From positions 194,345 to 258,344 of the forward strand of contig NZ_KB892866.1 of assembly GCF_000373965.1 (NCBI RefSeq): 64,000 bases of DNA. Direction: 5' to 3'. Within the stretch, counting starts at the first letter, position 1. Every line of letters starts with the position of its first letter. Source of the stretch: Uliginosibacterium gangwonense DSM 18521 (GTDB lineage Bacteria > Pseudomonadota > Gammaproteobacteria > Burkholderiales > Rhodocyclaceae). Below, piece after piece: positions 26,528-34,629 of this stretch. A program made the translations under genes and the position numbers. Below the pieces are notes generated by a model, which worked only from the letters and a program-made list of their open reading frames with translations, had not been told where the DNA came from and did not search any database.

Positions 26528-28042
26528 ATGAAAAAACCATCAAAAATCTGGTTGTGCCTGTTCGCCGCAGGGGTTTTGTCGGCATGTGCTACCGGCCCTG
26601 CCACCCAGGTAGGCGGGCTGCCTCTTGAGCGTCAGGCATTGGCTGCCAATGATGGCTGGGCATCCTTTGGTGAAGGGGTGAGCGGCGGCGCGGCAGCGAC
26701 AGCAGAAAATGTATTTACCGTCAGCTCGCGCAAAGAGCTGGTGGATGCTTTTCACAAGGCTGGGGATGCGCCCAAGATCATCCTGGTAAAAGGCAGCATT
26801 AATTTGTCTACCGATGATACCGGTCACGAGCTGACGGAAAAGGATTATGCCGTTGCTCCCTATAACTCTGACGAGTACATGAAGGCCTACGCGCCTGCCG
26901 TGTGGAATGTGAAGCTGGAAAAAGGTCGCCCCGTGCGTGACCTGACCGGCCCGCAGGAAGAAGCCCGCGAGGCTTCGGTCAAACGCCAGCGTGCTCAGGT
27001 GCAGATCGTGGTGCCGTCCAATACCTCGATCATTGGTCTGGGCAAGGATGCCAAGATCATTCGCGGCAATCTGGTGATTGGTTTCATGGGGGATGTCACG
27101 AAGAACGCAGCCACGGCGACCCAAAATGTGATCATCCGCAACATCAGCTTTGAGGATGCCTTCGATTATTTCCCTGGTTGGGACCCGGGTGACTCCTGGA
27201 AGGTGGATAAGAACTATCCGGGTTGCCAGGAAGCCTATGCGGATGTCAATGTCGGCCCGCAGAAATGCCCTGGTGGGCGCTGGAATTCGGAATACGACAG
27301 CATTTCAGTCAACGGCGGCAAGCGCGTGTGGATCGACCACTGCACCTTTTCGGATGGCGATCGGCCGGACAAGAAGTTCCCACCGGTCTTCCCCTTCCCG
27401 CATAACGAGATTACCCAGAAGGTGCAACACCACGATGGCGCGATTGACATCACCAATGGCGCAGATCTGGTGACGGTGTCCTTCAGCCACTTCAAGGATC
27501 ACGACAAGACCAACCTGGTTGGCGGCAGCGATAGCAAGGGGCCTATCGATTCAGGCAAATTGCGTGTGACCTTCCACCACAATTATTACGAGAACATCGG
27601 GCAGCGCATGCCGCGTGTGCGTTTTGGTCAGGTGCACGTCTATAACAGCTATTTCGTGGGGGATGCGACGGCGGCAGATGATCCCAAGCTCAATACCTAC
27701 CAGAATCATCTGCGTGCCATTGAGCGCAAGACGGCCAGCAATGTTTTCCGTCAGGCCTTGGGTGCAGGCAAGGATTCGGCCATCTACTCTGAAAATAATG
27801 TCTTTGACATTGCTAACGGGGGCGCCGATGTTGTAACAGTCAACATGGGTGGCAAGGTGTTCTTTGATCAGGGCTCCGTGGTCAATGGTGCGCCGACTGA
27901 TCTGCTCCGAGCTGCCAATGCGGTGGGCAAGCCGATGACGCCCGATGTGGGTTGGAAGCCGACGCTCTACGGCACCAAGATTCTGCCCGCGTCTGAGGTG
28001 AAGGGCTATGTCAAATCCAATGCGGGGGCGGGCAAGCTCTGA
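26528..28042 (+). CDS. Pectate lyase, PL1 family, lipoprotein
   Basis: A 504-residue lyase cleaving polygalacturonate by calcium-dependent beta-elimination. The start at 26528 has GAGAGGAGAAT just upstream and opens a lipoprotein signal with lipobox LSAC (Cys20). PL1 motifs appear in order: 'YDSISVNGGKRVWIDHCTFSDG', 'HHDGAIDITNGADLVTVSFS', 'HDKTNLVGGSD', and 'VTFHHNYYENIGQRMPRVRFG' with the catalytic Arg in the RMPRVRFG part. An unusually long N-terminal domain (21 to about 150) and an insert around the 'YPGCQEAYADVNVG' segment exceed compact PL1 enzymes. It stands alone between two terminators and complements the xylan enzymes. Confidence 0.93.
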   Translation: MKKPSKIWLCLFAAGVLSACATGPATQVGGLPLERQALAANDGWASFGEGVSGGAAATAENVFTVSSRKELVDAFHKAGDAPKIILVKGSINLSTDDTGHELTEKDYAVAPYNSDEYMKAYAPAVWNVKLEKGRPVRDLTGPQEEAREASVKRQRAQVQIVVPSNTSIIGLGKDAKIIRGNLVIGFMGDVTKNAATATQNVIIRNISFEDAFDYFPGWDPGDSWKVDKNYPGCQEAYADVNVGPQKCPGGRWNSEYDSISVNGGKRVWIDHCTFSDGDRPDKKFPPVFPFPHNEITQKVQHHDGAIDITNGADLVTVSFSHFKDHDKTNLVGGSDSKGPIDSGKLRVTFHHNYYENIGQRMPRVRFGQVHVYNSYFVGDATAADDPKLNTYQNHLRAIERKTASNVFRQALGAGKDSAIYSENNVFDIANGGADVVTVNMGGKVFFDQGSVVNGAPTDLLRAANAVGKPMTPDVGWKPTLYGTKILPASEVKGYVKSNAGAGKL

Positions 28043-28063
28043 TATTGGGAATGCTGTTGAGAT

Positions 28064-28093
28064 AAAAACGGTGGCCTTGTGCCACCGTTTTTT
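28064..28093. terminator. Bidirectional terminator, pectate lyase / response regulator
   Basis: AAAAACGGTGGC-CTTGT-GCCACCGTTTTTT forms a 12-bp stem with T-runs on both strands, between convergent genes. Confidence 0.93.
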
Positions 28094-28102
28094 CATCCAG
28101 AG

Positions 28103-28675
28103 TCAAGATTCGTGTGGGGTGACTTGTTCCGGGTCTAGGATCACCGAACCGTCAGGCCCCCAATTGACCTTGGTGATGCCGGGTTCGAGGCTTTCCAGGC
28201 GTTTGGCCTCCATGTCTGCGGGGCTCAGATCTCCCATGTCCAGCCGCATTAGATCAGCGAGGCGGCGGTTCTCCAGCAACAACTCTCGGTGCGCCAGACT
28301 TTGCGCAATGGCCGCGACCAGTTCGTAATCCTTCCATGGTTTGCCAATGAAGCGCTCAATGCCAACTTCATTGATGGCGCGGGTCAGTGCATTCAAATCC
28401 GCATAGCCAGAGAGTACCAACCGACAGGCGTCGGGTTGTAGTTTGCTGGCATGCTTGAGGAAGGTGATCCCATCCATTTCCGGCATGCGGTAGTCCGTCA
28501 GGAATACATCAATGGGGTTGTGTTGCGCGTATTCCAACGCGGCCCTGGCGGAAGTGAACGCCACCACCTCCAGGTCGAATACATGTTGGCCAAAGGAGCA
28601 GGGGACGATGCGCAGGATGCGGCGCAATGCCTGAAGGATGGATGTTTCATCGTCAACTAACATGATGGTGCTCAT
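28103..28675 (-). CDS. Response regulator, REC domain with short tail
   Basis: A 190-residue protein with a receiver domain at about 1-130 (MLVDDE acidic pocket, phosphoacceptor Asp61 in FLTDYRMPEMDG, Lys112 in IGKPW). The remaining 60 residues carry no DNA-binding or enzymatic motif, so output is probably by protein-protein contact. It lies 70 bp after the REC-HD-GYP gene on the same strand and shares the 'INE-G-I-R-F-I-x-KPW' style of the cluster's other receivers, indicating duplication. Confidence 0.9.
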   Translation of the reverse strand: MSTIMLVDDETSILQALRRILRIVPCSFGQHVFDLEVVAFTSARAALEYAQHNPIDVFLTDYRMPEMDGITFLKHASKLQPDACRLVLSGYADLNALTRAINEVGIERFIGKPWKDYELVAAIAQSLAHRELLLENRRLADLMRLDMGDLSPADMEAKRLESLEPGITKVNWGPDGSVILDPEQVTPHES

Positions 28676-28745
28676 GATGATTCCTTTTGCCTGAGTGGTG
28701 AGAGATTTCTATATGCTCATGAAATGAATGGTTGTCAGGTAGATG

Positions 28746-30086
28746 TCATGCGCGTATGCAGACGATGAGTCGCCTGCCAAAGGCTTCCTCAAACTCGCGG
28801 ATCTGCTTGATGAGCAGGTCATCCAGAACATACTCTGTTGCCAATAACAGCATCCCATCCGGGCTGTATAGATCGCGTGACAGCACCATCCCGATTTCCA
28901 AATCTGCCCCGCTCAGGCGACGTTCGAGCAAGGGCTTGACCGGTACGCGCCCGACGAGTTCGCCAAAAGCACCTGCAACCATGGGGTCATAACGGAACTT
29001 GCTGCCTTCCAGCACATAGGCTTTGGCTTCTTCCGCGTTCATGCGTTTGGCACTGATCAGCCCGATCTGGGCTGCGTCATAATCGTTGGCTAGGGCAAGG
29101 ATGCGCGCGCCTAGTGGAATGGCGTCTTTGGTCAGCATGTCCGGGAAACCCTGCCCATCCCAGCGTTCATGGTGGCTGCGGATGATCTCGGCCACCCCGC
29201 GCATGTCCGGCAGCGACATGAGGGCGGCGGCCCCTGTGAGCGGATGCTTGCGGGCGAGGTTGGCTTCCTCCCCGGTCATCTTGGTGATGGGTTTGCCAAA
29301 AAGCAGGTCTGGATAGCCGATTTTGCCAATGTCATGGAGTAGGCCCGCGAGCAGGATTTCGTGGGTCAGCTCTGGGCCCACCCCCAGTTTTTCGGCGAGC
29401 TTGCGCGAGATGTCTGCCACCCGGCGGCCATGCCCGGCCAGTGCCGGGGCGCGCATTTCAATCAGGTTTGAGAGCACCTGGACGGTGGTGAAGAAGTTCT
29501 TCTTGAGCTTCTCCATGGCCAGGGTCAATTCCTGATGGGCGATCTGAAGTTCTCCGGTTCGCTCGCGCACCTTGTCTTCAAGGCTGGCGTTCAATTCCCG
29601 CAGGGATTCGTTCTGTTGCTGCGTCAGCGCTTCCAGCCGTGCCTTTTCGCGTTGCAGTCCGTTAAGCTCCAGGCCCTGCTGGATTGTTTTGATCAGTTCC
29701 GCATCATCCCAGGGTTTGGTGATGTAGCGGTAAATGCCTCCTTCATTGATGGCCGAAATGGCGGAGGACACTTCTGCATGCCCGGTGAGTAGAAGCCGCA
29801 GCACATTCGGCCAGCGCTCACGCACCTGGGTCAGCAGTTGTGCGCCGCTCATGCCCGGCATGCGCATGTCGGAAATGATGAGATCTACCGGCTGTGCGCC
29901 CAGAATATCGAGTGCCGCTTCCCCACCTGGAGCAGTCAGGGTGGTATAGCCCTGCGGGCGCAGCAGGCGGCGTAGTGAGCTGAGCACATTGGGTTCGTCA
30001 TCCACCAACAGGATCACCGGTACTTGGGCAAAGCCGATGGGCAGGCCGGACTCTGCGGGCGGTGTCGGGGCTTCGGCGCTATTCAT
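28746..30086 (-). CDS. Response regulator with HD-GYP output (c-di-GMP phosphodiesterase-like)
   Basis: A 446-residue RpfG-like protein. REC at about 22-140: Asp73 in ISDMRMPGMS, Lys124 in ITKPWDD. A coiled-coil linker at about 145-195 leads to the HD-GYP domain at about 197-385 with His251-Asp252 in LLHDIGKIGYP and 'HHERWDGQGFP' (305-315), where the signature Tyr of GYP is Phe. Known HD-GYP proteins hydrolyse c-di-GMP; with the core His/Asp retained, activity is plausible. It overlaps the histidine kinase stop/start by 4 bp, so the kinase is its probable partner. Confidence 0.94.
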   Translation of the reverse strand: MNSAEAPTPPAESGLPIGFAQVPVILLVDDEPNVLSSLRRLLRPQGYTTLTAPGGEAALDILGAQPVDLIISDMRMPGMSGAQLLTQVRERWPNVLRLLLTGHAEVSSAISAINEGGIYRYITKPWDDAELIKTIQQGLELNGLQREKARLEALTQQQNESLRELNASLEDKVRERTGELQIAHQELTLAMEKLKKNFFTTVQVLSNLIEMRAPALAGHGRRVADISRKLAEKLGVGPELTHEILLAGLLHDIGKIGYPDLLFGKPITKMTGEEANLARKHPLTGAAALMSLPDMRGVAEIIRSHHERWDGQGFPDMLTKDAIPLGARILALANDYDAAQIGLISAKRMNAEEAKAYVLEGSKFRYDPMVAGAFGELVGRVPVKPLLERRLSGADLEIGMVLSRDLYSPDGMLLLATEYVLDDLLIKQIREFEEAFGRRLIVCIRA

Positions 30087-32302
30087 GGCTGGGGGCTTTC
30101 CGTATCAGTCGGCTGGGAGATTGGCAGCGTAATCGTGAAACAGGTTCCTTCGCCCAAAGTGGAATCAACCTTTATCTTGCCGTGGTGTTTCTGGATGATG
30201 CCGTAAGACAGCGACAGCCCCAGCCCCGTGCCTTTGCCAATCGGCTTGGTGGTAAAGAAGGGGTCGAAGATGCGGCTGAGTACCTCGGGTTTCATGCCAC
30301 AGCCATTGTCCTGGATCTTTATCCATACTTCTTTGTCTTCCGCGCCGGTGCTGACCTCGATTGTGCCGCGTTTGTCTGCGGGCATGGCCTGTGCAGCATT
30401 GACCAGCAGATTCATGAACACCTGGTTGAGCTGTGAAGGCAGGCATTGTACAAAAGGGAGTGTGCCAAACTTGCGTATGACATCCGCCTTGTACTTGATC
30501 TCGTTGTTGACCACGTTGAGCGTGGATTCCAGGCCACGGTGCACATCCACCCATTGCCAATCGGCATTGGCGTCGACGTGGGAGAAGTCCTTCAGATCCT
30601 GCACAATTTTCCGCACCCGCTCAATCCCTTCGCGGGATTCGTTCATCAGATCAAACAGATCTCCTTTCAGATAATCCAGATCAATTTCCTTGCGCAGTTT
30701 GCCCAGGCCCTGGCGAACAGGTTCTTCGCAAATCTGGGATTCGGCGGCAACGTAGGCGTCAATCAGGCGGATAAGCTCACCCAGGTAGGTTTGCAAACTG
30801 CCGAAGTTGGAGAATACATATCCAATCGGGTTATTGATTTCATGCGCCACGCCAGCGGCAAGCTGGCCGATGGATGCTAGTTTTTCGTTCTGGACGAGTT
30901 GTTGCTGGCTTTGCATGAGGCGATCCTGCGTTTCATGCAATTGTGTATTCAGGCTGGTGACTTCAAGCAGGTGGCGCTGCATTTCGTTTTCCACCATTGT
31001 GCGGCGGGCGATGTCTTCCTCCAGCGCAGCCTTGGCCTCCAGCAGTTCGTGGGTGCGCTCGGTCACCAAGTGTTCTGCGGCCTGATGCGCGTGCCGGAGT
31101 TCTTCTTCCGCGCGCTTGCGCGCCGAAATATCAATCAGGGTCTCAATGGCACCCACGATGCGCCCATTGATGTCGCGCAGCGGGGCGGCGGTCAGATGCA
31201 GCCAGGCTCCGGAAGTGCCTGTTTTCGGGAAGAAGTTTTCAAGCTGGTAGGCGTTATCAACGAACCCCATTGGCGTGCACATGCTTTGTGGATATTTTTG
31301 TGAAACGGCTTCCGCTGATAAACCATCTACAATCAGATCAGCCAATACGGGGCGGGCCTCCATGTAGAACCCTCGCCATGCTTCTGTGGTATCCAATATT
31401 GATTGGGCGTCGATTCCGGTGAGAGATTCGCAGACCCTGTTCCAGTGTGTGACACGGTGCTGCTCATCAATCACGAAGATGCCGACAGGGGCGCTGCCGA
31501 TGGTGTCAGCAAGCATCTGCTCGACATGTACGCGCTGGGTGACATCTAGCAGGGTCTGGATGGCGCCGATGATGTCGCCATTGGCATTGCGCAACGGCGT
31601 GGCGGCCACGTGCAGCCAGCGGCTGTGCCCCCCGGCCAGATTCTCAAAGAAGATTTCAGCCTCATAGGCACCATCCGCTGCGGGAGATTTCCAGAAGCGG
31701 CCCTTGTAGTGCCTGCTCAACTCCGCTTCGTCAATGGGGTTCATGACCCAGTCGGCCAGCAGCGGGCGTTCTACCTCTCCAAATGCGCGCCACGCTTCAT
31801 CACTGCCGACCATCTGGCTGGCCGAGGTGCCGGAAATGACTTCGCAGGCCCGATTCCAGTGGGTGATCTGGTGATCCTTGTCCAACACAAAGGTGCCGAC
31901 CGGGTAGCCTTCGATGATCTCGGTGAGCATTTGCAGCATGGAGGCTTCGGCGCCCTCGGCCCGCATGCGCGAGGTGACATCGGTACAGGTGGCAATCTGT
32001 ACCGTGCGGTCTTCAAAGGCAGAAGCTTGCATGCTGACTTCAAACCAGCGGTCTGTGCCATCGCGCATGGGCCAGGGCAGGGCGTCTGCCCAGCTTTGCC
32101 CCAGGGTGAAGTCAACCCAGGCTTCTCCCCCCAGTTCGCGTAGCCCCTGGCTTTGCAGTTCATGCAAGCTCTGGCCGACAATTCTGGAGAAGGTGGTGTT
32201 GGCGAAGAGAATGTTGTTGCCATCAATCACCAGTACGCCCACGTCGACCATGTCGAACAGGAGGAAACTCTGCCAGTGCAAGATGTTATGCGTGTTCAGC
32301 AT
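30083..32302 (-). CDS. Soluble triple-PAS sensor histidine kinase
   Basis: A 739-residue cytoplasmic kinase without membrane segments. Three PAS domains at about 12-110, 125-258 and 262-393; the last two are close copies (both contain HWNR-C-E and DEAW/TEAW segments). A coiled coil (about 395-475) leads to the phosphoacceptor His487 in GVAHEINNPIG, then N-box NLLVNAAQAM (631-640), G1 DNGCGM, F-box IFDPFFTTKPIGKGTGLGLS. Cytoplasmic PAS sensing implies redox, light, gas or metabolite input; no cofactor residues can be assigned. It overlaps both neighbouring response-regulator genes. Confidence 0.95.
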   Translation of the reverse strand: MLNTHNILHWQSFLLFDMVDVGVLVIDGNNILFANTTFSRIVGQSLHELQSQGLRELGGEAWVDFTLGQSWADALPWPMRDGTDRWFEVSMQASAFEDRTVQIATCTDVTSRMRAEGAEASMLQMLTEIIEGYPVGTFVLDKDHQITHWNRACEVISGTSASQMVGSDEAWRAFGEVERPLLADWVMNPIDEAELSRHYKGRFWKSPAADGAYEAEIFFENLAGGHSRWLHVAATPLRNANGDIIGAIQTLLDVTQRVHVEQMLADTIGSAPVGIFVIDEQHRVTHWNRVCESLTGIDAQSILDTTEAWRGFYMEARPVLADLIVDGLSAEAVSQKYPQSMCTPMGFVDNAYQLENFFPKTGTSGAWLHLTAAPLRDINGRIVGAIETLIDISARKRAEEELRHAHQAAEHLVTERTHELLEAKAALEEDIARRTMVENEMQRHLLEVTSLNTQLHETQDRLMQSQQQLVQNEKLASIGQLAAGVAHEINNPIGYVFSNFGSLQTYLGELIRLIDAYVAAESQICEEPVRQGLGKLRKEIDLDYLKGDLFDLMNESREGIERVRKIVQDLKDFSHVDANADWQWVDVHRGLESTLNVVNNEIKYKADVIRKFGTLPFVQCLPSQLNQVFMNLLVNAAQAMPADKRGTIEVSTGAEDKEVWIKIQDNGCGMKPEVLSRIFDPFFTTKPIGKGTGLGLSLSYGIIQKHHGKIKVDSTLGEGTCFTITLPISQPTDTESPQP

Positions 32303-33113
32303 GACACACCTCGGGGATGATGATCACGATGCAGCCTTGGCCCTTGTGTGGCAAAGCTTGTACTTGCACGGTGAAGGGTTTTCCACCCAAGGTGAGTGGG
32401 CTGCGCTCCGGATTGGCCTGATTGATTTTCTCCACCAACGCTTCAGGCAGTGTTTCGGCTGCGGGGCGTCCCAGCGCCAGATGCCCGTCAAGGAGCTTCA
32501 GGGCTGCCGCATTGGAGAACATGATCTGGCTTGCGCTGTCGATGCCCAGTAATGCAATCGGCAGGTAGTGGAGGATGCTCTGCGTATTTTGTAGCGCATC
32601 TTGGGTGAATTCGGCCCTTTCGGCCAACAGGTGGTTGGCCTGGGCCAACTCCTCATTCACTTCGACCAGCATGCTGTGCAGCATCCGGTTTTCGTCTTGA
32701 ATCCACTTGTGGCGCAGCGCTTCCTTGATGGACAGGCGCAATATCTCGTCATCCCAGGGCTTGGTGAGGAATTTGTAGACAGCACCTTCATTGATGGCGG
32801 CGGTGACGCTTTCCAGATCGGTATAGCCCGACAGGATGATGCGCACGCTGTCCGGGCTCAGATTGCGGGTCAGGCGCAGGAATTCGGTGCCGATCATATG
32901 CGGCATGCGCTGGTCAGACATGATGACGTCGACCTTCTCCTGCTTGAGTATCTCCAGTCCGGCCTGCCCACTGGTGGCACATAGAAGGCGATACCCTTCT
33001 TTGCGCAGCAGGCGGCGAAGTGAAGACAGGATATTCTCCTCATCGTCGACCAGCAGCAGCGTACTGGGTGTGACCTCGATGCTTGAATCGCCAGGGCCCT
33101 GTACGGTTTCCAT
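32286..33113 (-). CDS. Response regulator REC-PAS protein
   Basis: The stop is shared with a 291-residue frame starting at 33161. The ATG at 33113 (275 residues) is preferred because GGAG lies 8 nt upstream, whereas 33161 has no Shine-Dalgarno and is only about 12 bp from a TATATT-like box. REC occupies about 15-135 (Asp67 in MSDQRMPHM, Lys118 in LTKPWDD), followed by a coiled coil and a C-terminal PAS domain ('YLPIALLGIDSASQIMFSNA'). It has no DNA-binding domain. As first gene of the cluster it overlaps the kinase by 17 bp, suggesting a multi-receiver phosphorelay. Confidence 0.9.
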   Translation of the reverse strand: METVQGPGDSSIEVTPSTLLLVDDEENILSSLRRLLRKEGYRLLCATSGQAGLEILKQEKVDVIMSDQRMPHMIGTEFLRLTRNLSPDSVRIILSGYTDLESVTAAINEGAVYKFLTKPWDDEILRLSIKEALRHKWIQDENRMLHSMLVEVNEELAQANHLLAERAEFTQDALQNTQSILHYLPIALLGIDSASQIMFSNAAALKLLDGHLALGRPAAETLPEALVEKINQANPERSPLTLGGKPFTVQVQALPHKGQGCIVIIIPEVCHAEHA

Positions 33114-33282
33114 GAGCGCGTCTCCATGAGCTTGCATGAACAGGCCCGAGCTTTCGTCCATTTGGGGTCAATATAGCTCAGCCCGGACGGATAGGATAAA
33201 ACGCCTTGTAATTTGTAAGGGGCGTGCCTGCCCGCATGGCGTATAGGCAAGACCTGTCTGGGAGGGGGAAAAGGAGGAAAGG

Positions 33283-33302
33283 CCACCCCTTGCGCGGGGT
33301 GG
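33283..33302. terminator. G+C hairpin between GNAT gene and signalling operon
   Basis: CCACCCC-TTGCGC-GGGGTGG is a perfect 7-bp stem; 3 bp further CAGCGCC and GGCGCTG form a second one. No T-run follows on the minus strand, so termination of the GNAT transcript is only likely. Confidence 0.4.
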
Positions 33303-33355
33303 ATCAGCGCCTTTTCATCGGCGCTGTGTATGTCAGCAAGTTTGCGGGCCAGGAC

Positions 33356-33841
33356 TCAGATTGATTTTTGCCATATCCCTGTATCGAGATAGCGGCCAAA
33401 CTTGAAGCCCGAGCGCACCAGGGTGCCTACGGCGGCAAAACCGAGCGATTCATGCAGCGCAGCACTGGCCGGGTTGGGCAGGGCAACCACCCCGATCATC
33501 TCACGGTATCCTTGTTCATGGGCACGGTGGATGATCGCGTTGTAGAGCAGCGTGCCCAAGCCTTTGCCACGCGCCTGCGGGGCGAGGTAGATGGAGGACT
33601 CCACGACGTGGTCATACGCGGCGCGTTCCCGGAAGCGGCCATAGTAACCATAGCCCAGCACGCCGGATTCGTCTTCGGCCACCAGCCAGTCATGCTTGCG
33701 CTGCTTGGCAAGGATGCGCTCACGCATGGCTTCCACGCTCACCGCTTCCAATTCGTAGGTGACTGTTGTGTCGAGAATGAATGGGTTGTAGATCTCGCAA
33801 ATGCGAGCAGCATCTTCAAGGCTTGCCTGACGGATTTTCAT
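33356..33841 (-). CDS. GNAT N-acetyltransferase, phosphinothricin/methionine-derivative acetyltransferase-like
   Basis: A 161-residue acetyl-CoA-dependent N-acetyltransferase of the Pat/YncA type. It starts MKIRQASLEDAARICEIYNP; the acetyl-CoA loop is LAPQARGKGLGTLLYN (about 90-105) and the end contains 'SLGFAAVGTLVRSGFKFGRY', typical of the family. Characterised relatives acetylate phosphinothricin, methionine sulfone/sulfoximine or related amino acids. The start overlaps the preceding hydrolase stop by 4 bp, so the two are coupled. Confidence 0.92.
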   Translation of the reverse strand: MKIRQASLEDAARICEIYNPFILDTTVTYELEAVSVEAMRERILAKQRKHDWLVAEDESGVLGYGYYGRFRERAAYDHVVESSIYLAPQARGKGLGTLLYNAIIHRAHEQGYREMIGVVALPNPASAALHESLGFAAVGTLVRSGFKFGRYLDTGIWQKSI

Positions 33842-34551
33842 GCTACGCGTGGTCCCACCGTGATGTTCAAGCTTCCCAGCCGGTCAATGGAACCTTCCAT
33901 GACATCGCCTGGCAGCACCGGCCCCACGCCCTTGGGGGTGCCCGTCAGAATCAGATCTCCTGCCTGGAGTTCGAAGTAGCGTGAGAGTTCTGCCACGATC
34001 TGTGGAATTTTCCAGATCAGCATATCCAGGTTGGAGTCCTGGCGGATTTCACCATTGACCTTCAGGCAGATACGCCCGCTTTCCAGATGGCCGACGGCTT
34101 GGGCCGGATGAATCGGGCCGCAGGGGCAGGACGCGTCAAACGATTTGCCTGCCTCCCAGGGGTGACCATGCTTTTTGAGTTTATCTTGGATGTCTCGCTT
34201 GGTCATGTCCAGCGCAATGGCATAACCATAGATGTGTTGCAGTGCCTTGCCCTCGTCGATATTGTAGCCGCCTGATTGCAGCGCCAGCGCGAGTTCCAGC
34301 TCATAGTGGAGGTTCTCCGTCAGCGTGCCATATGCCATCGTGCTGCCATCCTGTACGATGGTTTGTGCGGGCTTCATGAAGAAAACGGGGGGCTGCTTCT
34401 CATCGTTGCCCAGTTCCCGGATGTGTTCCAGGTAATTGCGGCCGACACAGAAAATGCGCCGCACCGGGAAACGTTGGGGCTGGCCGACAATAGGCAATGA
34501 GACCGGGTGTGGCGGGGGGAACAGGTAATCGCTGCAGGCATCTGTGGGCAT
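33838..34551 (-). CDS. Fumarylacetoacetate hydrolase (FAH) family protein
   Basis: A 237-residue FAH-fold hydrolase; the ATG at 34551 (not 34587) is chosen because AAGAG lies 8 nt before it. Motifs are 'FCVGRNYLEHIRELG', 'PPVFFMKPAQTIV', the metal ligands 'ELELALAL' and the Asp in 'YAIALDMTKRDIQ', and 'AGDLILTGTPKGVGPV'. The family includes acylpyruvases, fumarylpyruvate hydrolases and 2-oxohept-3-enedioate hydratases; sequence best fits the small fumarylpyruvate/acylpyruvate hydrolase type. No aromatic catabolic genes are adjacent. Confidence 0.92.
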   Translation of the reverse strand: MPTDACSDYLFPPPHPVSLPIVGQPQRFPVRRIFCVGRNYLEHIRELGNDEKQPPVFFMKPAQTIVQDGSTMAYGTLTENLHYELELALALQSGGYNIDEGKALQHIYGYAIALDMTKRDIQDKLKKHGHPWEAGKSFDASCPCGPIHPAQAVGHLESGRICLKVNGEIRQDSNLDMLIWKIPQIVAELSRYFELQAGDLILTGTPKGVGPVLPGDVMEGSIDRLGSLNITVGPRVA

Positions 34552-34629
34552 GCTATTTCTCTTGGCAGGGGTTGTCCGAAGGCTCATTATCCTCCGCTGT
34601 TTCCATGCTTGCCAAGCCTTTGCCGACGC

